From the NCBI GenBank assembly GCA_023898485.1, contig CP060225.1, forward strand, positions 868,001 to 932,000: a stretch of DNA of 64,000 nucleotides, read 5' to 3'. The DNA comes from Candidatus Peribacteria bacterium. Lineage in GTDB: Bacteria > Patescibacteriota > Gracilibacteria > Absconditabacterales > Absconditicoccaceae. The translations under genes were made by a program, and so were the position numbers. Of this stretch, positions 45,332 through 56,318 are shown one piece after another. The stretch's first letter is position 1. Each line of letters opens with the position of its first letter. The notes under the pieces were generated by a model. The model did not search any database and was not told the origin of the DNA. It saw only the letters and a list, made by a program, of their open reading frames with translations.

Positions 45332-45736
45332 TTAATTTGTGGGAATGTGGGTTGGGTCCATCCAAAATATTTCCCAGATATGTCCATCTAAATCTTCAAA
45401 GTCATGACCATACATAAAACCATGATCATATTGTTTGATTTCTTTACCACCCGCTGTGATGACGGTACTAAGGAAATCATCGACCGCTTCTTTGCTTTCA
45501 AGCTGGATGGCGTTGAGGACTTCGGTGACGTGATGGGAGTCTGCGATAGTTTTGCCTTCAGGGAGAAATGTCTTGACAAAGTCATGCGATAAGAGCATCA
45601 CATAGAATTTATCATGAAAACTGAGGCCAGATGCATTCTCGTCAGAGAAGTGCATGTTTTGGGTGAAGCCGATATCGGTATAGAATGTGGTTGCTGCAGG
45701 AAGATTGGAGACAGGGAGGTTGATGAAGAGAGACAT
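45332..45736 (-). CDS. VOC superfamily (glyoxalase-like) protein
   Basis: The 134-residue protein has one vicinal-oxygen-chelate module pair: FINLPVSNLPAATTFYTDIG at the start and YGHDFEDLDGHIWEIFWMDP at the end, where the metal-binding Glu of the family sits. Related proteins include lactoylglutathione lyase-like and antibiotic-resistance proteins; the substrate cannot be told. No TGA. Stop TAA. Confidence 0.88.
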   Translation of the reverse strand: MSLFINLPVSNLPAATTFYTDIGFTQNMHFSDENASGLSFHDKFYVMLLSHDFVKTFLPEGKTIADSHHVTEVLNAIQLESKEAVDDFLSTVITAGGKEIKQYDHGFMYGHDFEDLDGHIWEIFWMDPTHIPTN

Positions 45737-45763
45737 GAGAAGATTATTCCGTATAACAAAATT

Positions 45764-45952
45764 TTACTGTTGAGTTATATTATTATTGATAAACTCTACC
45801 ATAGTTGTCATATTGGTTTGTAAGGTTTGGATGGTATCTTGATTCTGCTGTACTTGGGTTTGTAGTGAACGTACGGTATATGTGCTATATGCTGTCACAA
45901 TGAGAGCAAGCAGCGCAATGATGAGAGTGAGATATTTCATGATATGTTTCAT
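45764..45952 (-). CDS. Small anchored coiled-coil protein, 62 residues
   Basis: An N-terminal membrane helix (YLTLIIALLALIVTAYS) is followed by a heptad-like Gln/Thr-rich helix (LQTQVQQNQDTIQTLQTNM). No TGA. It sits 10 bases downstream of the large repeat protein on the same strand, so it may belong to the same operon. Function unknown. Confidence 0.65.
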   Translation of the reverse strand: MKHIMKYLTLIIALLALIVTAYSTYTVRSLQTQVQQNQDTIQTLQTNMTTMVEFINNNITQQ

Positions 45953-45962
45953 GGTGGTAAAG

Positions 45963-48614
45963 CTAGTATAGGCGTTCTATTGTCATGGCATTTTTGGATC
46001 CAGAAGGAGATACAATCATCGTATATTTCCACATTCTTTCATTCGTTCTATCTGTAAATACAATTTCAACTTTAGATGCTGTCTGCGTGCTTTGAGAGAG
46101 GGTTCCTCCTGCATTAAGATCAGAAAATGTTCCATTGGTTGTTTTATTCCTTCCAAGGAATGAATCATATAATCCTTGTGTTAAAAGGGAGGAATAATCA
46201 TAGCTCGTATTGGTTTCTCCCACAAATGAACTTCCATCCGTTGTACGTATTTGCCATTTATTCGCAGTATATTTTATTTCAATATTATCTATAGCAACAA
46301 CTTCATCTGCATTATAGAATCATGCTACCTTAGTTACTGCCTGATCATTGAGATCGATAGTATTTCCATTGGATATTTGTAGTAATGTTCCACTGAATGA
46401 GAGTGTTTGCTTATATGGACTGAGATCAACACTATTTCCATTAGAGATTACGAGTAAGTCTCATGAAAATGAAAGAACCTGACTATCACTATCCGTAAGA
46501 TTTGCAATATTGACTGGTAATTCTCATGAAATGGATTTGATAAGGAGTTGAGAGCCTTGGGAGTATCTACCATATCCCGTAATTGGAACGTTAAGGACCA
46601 ATGTTGTACCAGTACCTGCAGTAAATGTATAAGTAGGAGTAATACTTGATGCCGCATTAGCATTATAATTAGTTGAATATACTGTTGCATTAGAGCTTGA
46701 TGTACTGATTCCCGATGTAGTTGTGATAAATTTATAATATCAGTATCAAGCCGCAGAAGCCGTAAAGCGGATATCTGCTCTTACTTCATACGTTACCCCT
46801 GGAGTAAATCATGATATGGTTGTTCCATCTGTGACAATATTACCATTTTTTGGGTACGCCGTATCGAGATACCAGTTGGTTACATTTCATATATTTACAG
46901 TATAATCTGATCAGAGAGTGATAGTAGCATACTCGCTTTCTAGATTATCATCTACCCATGTCAGCAGTCAGTTGTCACCTACGATAAGTTTTTGTGATAT
47001 AGTGCCTACAGGAAGATTTCTCCATTTATCTCCATCATAGTAAAGAATAGCCCCTGTAGTAAGTGATGTGATAATAGTGTCAGTTGCTCCAGAGATACTC
47101 ATTGCTGTAGTAGATGGAAGTGTGATGCTATTACCTGATGAGATGCTTAGTTCATTACCTGACAATGATAGTGTCTGATTGCTACTATTTACAATAGCGG
47201 TCAGTGGTGCTGATAAGAGATTACCGCCATTATCAGTGTAGAGAAAATTTTCTGGTGCTATAGTAGTTGTGTCATCACGGCTGGAGACGTAGTCTATAAG
47301 TATCATACCAGCATCTATTCTTAGTGCTGATGGTAATAGTTGCATATTTGCATCAGATCCTGATGAGACATAAAATTGTATTGACCCGTTTTGTGCTTGA
47401 ATTTGAGATATATTGTTGTTTTCTATATTTCTCATAATAGTTGTATATACTCCTCCGCTAGAGGATACGTTGAATGCTGCTTGGCTTTGGAAGGTGGTTG
47501 TATCAAGAATACCTATACCCGCGAAATGTGGTTCTCCTCCTGTTGCACTTGAATCTCCCGCGAATATGTAATCTAGTATATTTCCTGTGATGGTAGTAAA
47601 TCATACACCCTTTACTCCTAATCATGCAACATTTTCTCCTGCTTGTATGTTGGTTGTTCTTCCGTCGCTGAGTGTGGTGGTCTGATTGATCGTACCCACT
47701 ATATCTAGTGTATACTGAGGATTGGATACACCAATACCCACATTACCACTTGTATAGTAGATATCTGATCCAGATTGCTGCCAGAGTGTGGATGATAAGA
47801 AAGATAGATTAATGCTGTTGCCGCTAGAGATGCTAAGATCATTGCCAGATATGATGAGACTTTGAATTTCGTTGGTAGTAGATCTATCTATTTCTCCTGT
47901 CAAATACCCATTATTTGCTACATATGCATCGACTTCTGCTTCAGTTAATGTTGTGTCTACAAAGATTCCTACAAGATCAATATTGTTTCCATTAGTGATG
48001 AATATACTAGTACCAGAAAGACTAAGTATTTGATTGTCTGTGTCTGTTGTACTGGGGAGTGTAATACTATTTCCATTACTGATACTGAGTTCTGTTCATG
48101 AAAGAGCGAGCAGCTGTTCATCAGTATTCACTGATGATATATTGATGGTATTTCCATCAGAGATTTGTAACATTCATTCAACAAATGATAATGTTTGAGC
48201 AGATGGAAGTGTGACACTATTTCCATTGCTGATACTCAACTCAGCTCCTGAAAGAGAGAGAATCTGACTATCAGTATTATCTAAATAACTTGCGAGACTG
48301 ACACCATTTCCGCTTGAAATACTTATCATGTTACTAACGAGTGAGAGGGTCTGGAGTGTGTTGCCGGTAGTGATGTCTACTGGATTGATACAATTTGCCC
48401 CACTGAGATCACAATATTTGTCAGACCATATTTCTGATTTAGTACCATCGATCTTGACACCTAAGATGCCAGTATCATCACCATTGTCGGTGGCGAAGAT
48501 AGTTTTGATATACTGGACTGCATTGTCAAATGATGGACTAATAGTCAGCGCCGATACAAAGATTGCTGAAAATGCCAATAGTCCGACACCGATAGTAGAG
48601 ATAAGTTTTTTCAT
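45963..48614 (-). CDS. Secreted fibre-like protein with ISNGNSxxLP repeats
   Basis: The 883-residue protein has a signal peptide (MKKLISTIGVGLLAFSAIF) and a repeated unit of about 25-30 residues, core LSLSGxELSISNGNSVTLP, occurring at least eight times through the N-terminal half and again near the C terminus. Between them lies a segment typical of fibre shaft proteins (VGIGVSNPQYTLDIVGTINQ) resembling phage tail-fibre and peptidase_S74-associated regions, though I see no intramolecular chaperone domain. Many TGA-coded Gly. ATG 48614 starts the signal peptide; an in-frame ATG at 48692 is less likely. It follows the SLH gene, so the two may form one surface structure. Confidence 0.82.
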
Positions 48615-48654
48615 ACTGAGGATGTGTAAAGGTAAAAGGGGAGATAGAGATTTT

Positions 48655-49968
48655 TTAGTAATCGTCTTTATTGGACAGCGCGAATGCTTCATTATTATTT
48701 ATCGTCCATAGTGCATATTGTTGATTTTGATATGCTCTCAGTAACATGAGGGCAATATATTCTCTAAGGACTGGACTGTCATCTGCGCCATATCTGATAA
48801 TGCTGAGCTCAGTAGCAACATAGTTGTAGTTTTGATATCGTGGATCCGTTTCTTCTGGAAGATACTCTGCGAGTATCATACGTATGAGTACTGCATTTGC
48901 TTCTGCTTTGGAAATGTGATCAAATGGTCTAAATGTGTCATCTGGTCATCATTTCATTAGACCTAGTTGATATGCTAGTTCAATATAGGGAATCAGACTT
49001 GGGTCAGCATTTTCTGTGTCACTATACTTGGTATGTAGTGTGAGATCTGGCTTCCTACATAATATATGCATAGCAAAATTACTGAACATTTTGGCAGCCT
49101 GTTCTCTGGTGAGATAATTTCCTGGTTCAAATGCATCTACGTTATTATACTTCGTAAGCTCATACGAATAGAGGAATGCAAGAGCGTGTAGTGATTCTTC
49201 TGATAATATAATTGTATCGGAAAGTGTTATATCAAATCACACGTTTCTTGTGTAGCAATAATCATTAATAATGCTTTCGTTCGTGGGAATTTCTGGAGTA
49301 ATAGTGGTAGCAGTATTTGTGGTGGATGTATTGATAGACCATCCTCATCCTGATCAGCCTGACGTACTAAATGATGTATCATCAGGTATAGTGATAGATG
49401 CTGACATTTGTCCTACGCCCGCTACAGAGTCATAGACGAGTCAACTAAATCATTGTCCATCATAGAATTGGAAGGTGTCTGCTTGCGTTAGTGGTAAGAT
49501 AAGGTCATCAATATTGGTAGCGACACCCACAATGAGTGTTGTATTGTCACTGTAGATAATCTGTCCATAAACATAACTTATGTCCGGAGCTCCTGAGCAG
49601 TTGGTATATCGTCATCCGTTTAGTGTAAGACCACTGTATGATGTATCTTGATTCTGAAGATAGACCAATGCGCTATTACTTAGTGGTCGTAGTTTGAGTC
49701 ATCTTGTATTACTATAATATCGTCCATGTATTTGTTTATTACAACTGATAGTTGCACTCCCTATGGTAACGGTTTGAGCATTTGCTAGAGCGTTTTCGTA
49801 TCGAATGATACCATTATTATCGTTGCCTCACTGATTGAAATGTATCTCTTCGTAGATAGTTGGATGAGGTATTAATAGATCGTCGATCGTAATATCTGCG
49901 GCATTTACTCATGAGAGAGATAATATTATGATACTAAAACCGATTAGCGTGGAATACATATAGTGCAT
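48655..49968 (-). CDS. Secreted SLH-domain protein
   Basis: The 437-residue protein has a signal peptide (MHYMYSTLIGFSIIILSLSG), a beta-rich N-terminal domain of about 200 residues, a Gly/Ser linker (STSGGSGGGWS) and S-layer homology segments: FEPGNYLTREQAAKMFSNFA, FRPFDHISKAEANAVLIRMI. The C-terminal part aligns by eye with the LRR-SLH protein at 9670 (LTREEAAKFFSSFAMHVLCR versus LTREQAAKMFSNFAMHILCR). About ten TGA codons are in frame, so it is nearly invisible under the standard code. ATG 49968 or 49959 may be used. Confidence 0.85.
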
Positions 49969-50078
49969 ATTTTATTTATTTATCACATGATAAATGCTGA
50001 TGATATAAAGTACTACTAAACTTCCCCTTGCACACAAGATATTCTTATATTCTTGGTTTTTCTTTTGCTAGACACTTT

Positions 50079-51314
50079 TTATTGATATGATTTTATATTA
50101 CCTATTTCCTTGGCTTGCTGAAATGCTTGGGTAATCATACGCGCCCTAATAAACATAGGTATCATGGCAGCTCCCACTATCAGTCGTAGTATAGCCTGTA
50201 TGCTGAGTCATCGACTAGGTATGAGTAGTGCCATGATGATGGAAGGTATAATCATATGTCGTACAAATTGTGGTTTTTTGTCTACAAATCTACTATATGA
50301 TCCTGTGATTTGTTCAAACCAGATCATAGTTATCATCACTCATATACATGAGAGAATAAGTAGTATTGCTGGTAGACGAGACTCTATTGTTTGTCCGTAT
50401 TCTATGAGATACACTATAAGTGCACTGATGAGTGTGAAGAAAATTGTCAACGGAAGATGGAGGTAGGTTCGTTTGAGTATGTGTTTTTTGATTATGGTTG
50501 CTTGGCTCACATATTCAAAATAGAGCCATCGATACACAAAGCTCAACATCAATGCACCTGCAATAAGTGTGAGATTGATCCCACTTAACTGTTCTCGCTC
50601 CACTCCAGTGACTGCTCCCAAGACGGATTCACCCAGGACAATGATGATAAACAACCCAAACCTTTCGCTGTATGTGTCTGTTTCGAAAGAGGGCGCGAGA
50701 TACTTGAGTGTGGCTCTTCCTAAATAGGGAATAAGAAGATCCACTGCTAATGCACCTAAGAGAATTCGCCCTGCTCGTTCTCCTGGAAGAAAGAGTGCCA
50801 CAATACTTGCTATGAGGACGGCACTATTTCCATAGACCTGTAGGAGATTATTTTTGCAATAGTGGGCATCTTTGTTGCCTGTGTTGGCTCGGAGATACAT
50901 TGCTGCTAGTAGTCATTTGGCAATACCATAAATCAAAAAAAAGATCTGACTCACTTCTGGTCCTCCTGTGATGGTGAGTACCATTCCAGCTATCAGGAAC
51001 ATCTGGACAAACATAAATAGTCTTTTGGTCAGTCCTTGGGTTTTGTATCTTTCAAAAAAGTAGGTAATGCTCGACCAGAGTCGCCAGACTGCGGTGATAT
51101 AGATGATTGTCTCTATGAAGAATCACCGTGTCCGATGTCCGATCGCATGAGAGAACATATGAGAGATGGTGCCGATCGCAGCTACGAAAAACAGATCGAA
51201 GAATAGATCAAGCCAGGTAGCTTTTCTGTGCGTTTCGGTTTCGTTGGCTGCGGTTCTGAGTATTGGTTTGCCAAAGAGTCCCTCTGGTATTTCTGGTTTG
51301 GGAGTTTGATTCAT
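50079..51314 (-). CDS. Low temperature requirement A (LtrA) family membrane protein
   Basis: The 411-residue polytopic membrane protein has the family start RKATWLDLFFDLFFVAAIG, then many hydrophobic helices and the landmark YSERFGLFIIIVLGESVLG. LtrA was named in Listeria for growth at low temperature; its molecular role is not established. TGA-coded Gly are present. ATG 51314, stop TAA. The next upstream gene is a separate small membrane protein. Confidence 0.87.
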
Positions 51315-51345
51315 GATGGCACTGTAATCATTAAAGTGATTGTTG

Positions 51346-51783
51346 TTATGCTTTTATGGGTGTTTGTTGGTTGAGTTCGTATCTAATCTTATGGAGCATA
51401 GCTAAAAGACGTCCACTCAGTAGTCCAGCGAGTGTAATGAGGCTGAATATGTTGAGTGTGCTGCCCTGTAATCGGTGTCAGAAAATATATTTTTTTCCTA
51501 TTTCTATGACGATATAGATAATCAAAAAGATGACACCAATTTTGTCGATGTGGCTCATAATTTGTTGGGTATCTTCGTGTCGGTAGATTTTGTATATTCT
51601 ACCAAAAATAAATCAGACTAGTATGCCGCCTATGAGTCAGGTAAGTGCGAGGAGCGGGTCGATTTTGTCTAGGACTATATCATAGATCGTGATACCGAGC
51701 ATAATGAGAACTATCACAATATATATTCTGACTCTGATGAGTACTTTGCGATGGATGAGATTTTTGTCTACTTGGTTTTTCAT
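51346..51783 (-). CDS. Integral membrane protein, 145 residues
   Basis: Roughly four hydrophobic helices (VRIYIVIVLIMLGITIYDIV; LLALTGLIGGILVGLIFG; KIGVIFLIIYIVIEIG; FSLITLAGLLSGRLLAML) with basic loops. Three TGA codons (Gly) break it under the standard code. Start ATG 51783, stop TAA, 17 bases after the PhnB-like gene and 31 bases before ltrA. Family unknown. Confidence 0.72.
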
Positions 51784-51800
51784 GTGATTGTGACTATATT

Positions 51801-52652
51801 TTAAAGATTTGCGATGATAATTTTTTTCATTTGCATTATTTGTTCGTTTGCATAGGCTGCTTTGGCTGGATCGGGATCAGTGATAGCTTGCATGGCTTGG
51901 ATAGGGAAGACTTGTCGAGAAACTCAAAATTTATCCTTACATCGACCACACTGGACTTCGTGACCTCCGTCTGCGGTAAGTTTTTCCCAATAATAATCGG
52001 TCTCTTCTTGACCATCTGTACTCACAAGGAGAGAGACTCCATCATTGAACTGGAACTGATGATCCTGACCGCTGTCGAGTGCGATGAAAAGTTGGTGGAC
52101 GAGTTCGAATTCGGCGTGAGCGAAATGTGTGGGATTCTCACCCATAGGATTGTCGCCGTAAGGATGGGTTGATATGATCTTAGATGCAGGGAAGATGGAC
52201 GTGTAATACTCCATTGCTTCGGCTGTTTTTCCGTTGTTCTGGCCGATGAACATGAAACTTGGGATGAGTTGGTTGGAGGGTTTGCCAGGAGTATACATGA
52301 CCTGTCGAGAGACGCCATATTGATCATTGCACCAGCCATAAGCAGGCGATCGCGGATAGACGTCGAATGGCATCAGTGTAGATCCGCCGTCTGAGAGTCT
52401 GTCTCGGATTTTTTTGGTTTCTGATTCGTCGTTGATCCAGAGGGAAAAGTTAATACTAGGATTGAGGATGGCTCCTGGATGTTCGCCACCATTGAGCGTA
52501 GCGAGGATCTGATCATAAATCTTGAAGGTGACGACGACAGGATTAGTTTTGGTAATCTGTGCTTGATCGCCGAAAATATCCATGTAATATTCTGCTTGTT
52601 GAGCAGCTGTCTGATCATGGTTTCGGATGAATGGAATGATTTTGTGTGACAT
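51801..52652 (-). CDS. PhnB-like protein with two VOC domains
   Basis: The 283-residue protein has two tandem PhnB/3-demethylubiquinone methyltransferase-type VOC modules. Landmarks: IIPFIRNHDQTAAQQAEYYM, PSINFSLWINDESE, DVYPRSPAYGWCNDQYGVSR, IPSFMFIGQNNGKTAEAMEY and CGRCKDKFGVSRQVFPIQAM (Gly from TGA). The family is found in many bacteria without a settled substrate. I chose ATG 52652 rather than TTG 52655. Confidence 0.88.
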
Positions 52653-52809
52653 CAAGCAAGCTATTAGAGATGATAAAGTATTGTTGTATATCCTTCTTTG
52701 CTTGGCTGAAGGCAGATTCCCAATGTGCAGGATCTTCTCTTGGGTAGTTCATGAGTTCAAGCATTATTTTTGCTTCCTTCTCTTTGGTGTTGGATTTTTC
52801 ACCATGCAT
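52543..52809 (-). CDS. Uncertain small helical protein overlapping the PhnB-like gene
   Basis: From ATG 52809 the frame reads a plausible helical Lys/Glu-rich protein (KEAKIMLELMNYPREDPAHW, FSQAKKDIQQYF). With TGA as Gly it runs on to TAA at 52543, overlapping the PhnB-like gene by 110 bases; with TGA as stop it would end at 52615. The frame also reads well upstream of the ATG without a usable start codon (LDRAHKDILLGFQHSFHNSL), so a non-ATG start near 52930 or 52863 is possible. Start and end are both open. Confidence 0.4.
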
Positions 52810-52943
52810 CTGTCATAATGCAATAGTCAACTCTTGGATAAGATAATCTTGATTATTGATCACCTGCAGTGAATTATGGAAGGAATGCTGGAATCACAGT
52901 AATATGTCCTTATGGGCTCTATCTAAAAAATGATAATGCTCCT

Positions 52944-53195
52944 TTATCTTTCAAATAGAATAGTCATATTTTTTCTTACTTGGTCGGTAATCTCTGCTTG
53001 TAGTTCTTCATGATTTATCTTCCCATCTTTGGTATGTTTGTTAGACATGTCGAGAATGGCCTCCCCTGTCATTATGTTGGCTAATTTCTCAATAAGTCTT
53101 GGTAGAATAGATTGTGCAAATTCCTGTGCTGGCATATATGATTCATTGTTTTCCCCTCATGTGTTGTCATGATGTTCTATGGTCTTATTTCACAT
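52944..53195 (-). CDS. Small acidic protein, 83 residues
   Basis: ATG 53195 is followed at once by TGA (Gly), then an N-terminal His/Asn-rich lead and a helical body (FAQSILPRLIEKLANIMTG, INHEELQAEITDQVRKNM). An internal ATG at 53135 would give 63 residues. Stop TAA. No family recognised. It lies 52 bases after the exonuclease III gene on the same strand. Confidence 0.55.
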
Positions 53196-53247
53196 TGTCT
53201 CAATAAATGATTATTTGAGTAAATCATATTTCTACTTATTTTCTTTT

Positions 53248-54069
53248 TTATGTCAATCCTATTTCTATAGGACAATGATCAGATCCCATAATATCCTGTC
53301 TGTGATGGAAGTGACTGACTTGGTGTATGAGTTTTGATGAGATGGTTGCATAATCAATTCTTCGTCAGACGTTACGATCACGAGCTCATCCACGATAACT
53401 TCGCCACGTATATTCACCCGTTTGAGTAGGATGGAAATAGCGGAAAATGTCAATCATCTGTGTATCAGTAAGGTATTGAGTAATTTTATCACGCTCTATG
53501 GGTAGAAAGCCGATAGAGTTTTCATTCTCTTTGGGGCGAGCGATATCTATTTCTGTATGACAAATGTTGTAATCACCTACCACTATAACGTTTTTTTGGT
53601 CTGATTGGAGTTTGTGGATATATGAGATAAGATGATCGTAAAAGGTGAGCTTATAGGTCAACATTTCTGTTCCATCTGCACGCGTCCCCCCATTGGGGAA
53701 ATAGATATTGAGTAGGACTGTATTTCCTTCTCCTCATGTAACTGGTGGATGATCAAATTGTATCTGTGTTACGCGACCATCTTCATGAAACATATCTGTT
53801 TGTTCAAAAATTGTGCAACTCACTACATCATTGATGGTTGTTTTTCGAAAGATCGCCGTCCCTGCATACCCTGGTTTTTGGCCACTGTGCCAGCACCATG
53901 TATAGTGATGGGAGAGTAGTCGATGTTTTAGCTCGATAGGCATCTGGTGCTCAAACGCTTTGGTTTCTTGGATACAAAAAATGTCTGGCAAGTCTTTTTC
54001 CAAAAAATCGAGTAGACCTTTGTGTAGTATTGCTCTGATACCATTCACATTTCGAGAGATTATTTTCAT
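53248..54069 (-). CDS. xth: Exodeoxyribonuclease III / AP endonuclease
   Basis: Cuts DNA at abasic sites and removes 3' blocking groups in base excision repair. The 273-residue protein shows all family landmarks: ISRNVNGIRA, FCIQETKA with the metal-binding Glu, GYAGTAIF, VVGDYNICHTEIDIARPK, FRYFHPTQTGEYTWRSYRG and the catalytic SDHCPIEIGLT at the C terminus. TGA-coded Gly follow HPPVT and SYRG. The start codon overlaps the stop of the upstream membrane gene by one base, so the pair is translationally coupled. Confidence 0.95.
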
Positions 54070-54275
54070 TAATTATCTTTATTGATATACAAAACTACCA
54101 TTGTTGATCCCAATAGGATAATCATGATTGGCCGCAGATATGGTAATGCACGGACAAACACATCTCGCATTTGTTGTCGTGGTATATGGAACCACTCATT
54201 AAAAAGCCGCAATAATCCTATGACTATCAGGACAATACCACACCAGAGGATTCGTGGGGATTTCGTAGAAGGCAT
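54069..54275 (-). CDS. Small two-helix membrane protein, 68 residues
   Basis: Two hydrophobic helices (ILWCGIVLIVIGLLRLF; LRPIMIILLGSTMVVLYI) with a basic middle. No TGA, stop TAA. The TAATG overlap with the exonuclease III start supports it as a real gene in a two-gene operon. Function unknown. Confidence 0.65.
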   Translation of the reverse strand: MPSTKSPRILWCGIVLIVIGLLRLFNEWFHIPRQQMRDVFVRALPYLRPIMIILLGSTMVVLYINKDN

Positions 54276-54388
54276 CTAGGTGATTGGGTGTAGAGGTAAA
54301 ACTCTATTAGTCTATGACTTCATGAAGGTAAATCAAGTAAGCATTTAATCTTCGTTTATTGCTGCAATTATAACATTTTATGAAATAT

Positions 54389-54416
54389 TTGACAAAGTAT
54401 ATAAAATAGTTATACT
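54389..54416 (+). promoter_or_regulatory. Consensus sigma70-like promoter
   Basis: TTGACA and TATACT with a 16-base spacer, 46 bases upstream of ATG 54463. The only perfect -35 box I noticed. Confidence 0.8.
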
Positions 54417-54462
54417 GTAATTAATGTATTGATATTTATTTCATTTCATTGGCTTTGATATT

Positions 54463-54981
54463 ATGGCTTTGGAAAATGGTAATTCATGAGTTTCAGAATC
54501 TTCTCTTTCGCATCAAGAAGCGAAGAAATTAGATAAAGTATTAGGTCAAAAGGCCAAAGAGTTTATTAGAAATAATCGCCTATATCTCATGGCGACACTG
54601 ATGGGATTGTGCTTTGTTGGTGTGAAACAGTATGATAAACATCTTGATCAATTTCATCAAGAAGAAATTCAGAGGTGATTAGAAAATCATCAGCGCTATG
54701 TGGATGCTTTATATGAAAAGTCATTTCTCTACACCGTCCAGGAGTGAGATGCCTCCTCTGTCTTACTGGAGCGTTTAGGCTTACCTTATAGTGAAACAAC
54801 CATGGATGATTTTTGTGAATTGAATCCAGATTTTGTCAATACATTACGCGATGATGCGGTTGTTCCTTTGGGAAAAAAATCTCTTGGCCATTTACAGATA
54901 GGTGATGTAATTAGGCTGTGGGGAGATTCTACCAAACTACAAAACACTGATAATGTGGGTACAACACAAGACACACACTAG
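54463..54981 (+). CDS. Membrane-anchored protein with a LysM-like C-terminal domain
   Basis: The 172-residue protein has a cytoplasmic lead, one membrane helix (LMATLMGLCFVGVKQY) and an outer part that contains YTVQEGDASSVLLERLG, FCELNPDFVN and LQIGDVIRLWGD, an arrangement close to LysM (peptidoglycan- or chitin-binding) but with longer spacing. Three TGA-coded Gly, including the one in QEGD. The TAG overlaps the stop of the convergent glycosyltransferase gene in a shared CTAG. A strong promoter lies just upstream. Confidence 0.72.
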
Positions 54982-56108
54982 ATATTAGTAACAAAATGCC
55001 CTATCGCTTTCACTTTTTCTGGAGTGACCCATGTGATCATAGACTGTAAAAAGGGTGATGGGATGAGATGGAGTTGGCACGTCTGTGCTAGCTTTTTTCT
55101 AATAAGTAATACGCTGATGTATTTGACTGTGACGAGTAGTCGCTGGTATCGTTTGGATTCGGAAAGTCGTCCTATGAGTCATGGTTTGATCTGATCGGCG
55201 CTATAGACACGTGATGGGAAGGGATGCATCAGACCCAGATCATGATAAGTCACTCGTGTCTGTCCATCTGGATTGGGCATGATGCCTGCTCGACCAATAT
55301 TGCGCAGGATGCTGTGATATCGTATGAGGTCGGGATGATGAGTCTGGATGGCTGTTGTAATCTTGTGGCGGAGAAGGGGATTTCGGATCGTTCCTATCAT
55401 TTGGAGATATTTCTTCCATGTGGCGTTTTTTTCTCTTGATCAGCCGATGATGATGACTTCGGATCATTGTGATTGGAGCAGTTCTTGAACTTTGGTGAGA
55501 TAGGTTTCAATGCCACCGAGTGGATTGGTGTAGTCAGAAACCATGAGGATCTTGTGTGGCAGTGTATCGCCTGCAAGTTGTGTGATCTGATCGATGAAAT
55601 GCTGGGCTGTGTAGTGTGAGGCTACTTCTTTTGCTTGTGTGTGGAGCTTGTGCCAGTGCGTATCAGTGTGAGTAGTGAGGATGTGACGAAGAGAATTTTC
55701 TAGCTGTATACTGTTGTCTCATGGATAGTCAGTGATATCTAATCACTCGAAAATAAACGGCTCGAGTCATCATTTACGATAACCGATAACAGGGACTCAT
55801 TGGCGGAGTGATTCGAGTGCTGTCAGACCAAATGTCTCGAGGAAAAGTGAGGGCATGAGGGAATAGTGCGTAGTGCGTAGTTTGTGGTTGATGGTTTCTA
55901 ATGACTGTCGTCCGTAGTAGAAAATATTTTCTGGATATTCTGCTGCGAGTGTGATGACTTCAGTCGCATATGTTCCATCGCCATAGATATGGATAGCAAA
56001 TGGTGGGATGTCGGAGGACTGACAGAGGGAGCGGAGCGTAGGGAGGAGTCTGGCTCGTCATTTTTCGCGATCTAAACGTCATCGTGATGTGAGTTGAATG
56101 GGTTGCAT
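54978..56108 (-). CDS. GT4-like glycosyltransferase with reversed (permuted) domain order
   Basis: One frame of 376 residues with GT-B halves in the wrong order. First comes a donor-binding half: SRGRLDREKG, IHIYGDGTYATEV, SLMPSLFLETFGLTALESLR (the E-x7-E motif), VPVIGYRKGGLEPFI. Then an acceptor half follows: KILMVSDYTNPLGGIETYL, THHPDLIRYHSILRNIG, VTYHDLGLMHPFPSRVY and PSPFLQSMITWVTPEKVK, which in normal GT4 enzymes lies just before the donor half. Stop TAG. About nine TGA-coded Gly. ATG 56108 is used, but readable sequence (ILYTKRIYALTIG) continues upstream of it. This could be a circular permutation or a fusion of two gene remnants. Confidence 0.75.
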
Positions 56109-56150
56109 ACCAATCGTTAGAGCATAAATACGTTTTGTATAGAGAATCAC

Positions 56151-56178
56151 TTGCAATAGGCAAGATGATCTGTATCCT
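56151..56178 (+). promoter_or_regulatory. Promoter for the tRNA array
   Basis: TTGCAA and TATCCT with a 16-base spacer, 58 bases before tRNA-Gln. The block ATCACTTGCAAT recurs before tRNA-Asn. Confidence 0.6.
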
Positions 56179-56235
56179 GTCGATCACGCTGTTCTTTTTG
56201 TGTTGTCAAGAAGAAACGGAAATCCAGACGGATGA

Positions 56236-56307
56236 TGGGGTATCGTCTAATCGGTAGGACAGCGGCCTTTGAAGCCGTCAGTCAAGGTTCGAGTCCTTGT
56301 ACCCCAG
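56236..56307 (+). tRNA. tRNA-Gln(TTG)
   Basis: Acceptor TGGGGTA/TACCCCA, anticodon loop CTTTGAA, normal arms, no encoded CCA. Confidence 0.95.
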
Positions 56308-56318
56308 ACTCGGTAGAC

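Noticed and set aside
46448..46690. Minus-strand frame in the repeat protein
   Set aside because: Wrong phase; the long code-25 frame passes through this region without TAA or TAG.
51831..52172. Plus-strand frame opposite the PhnB-like gene
   Set aside because: Shadow of the minus-strand VOC domains.
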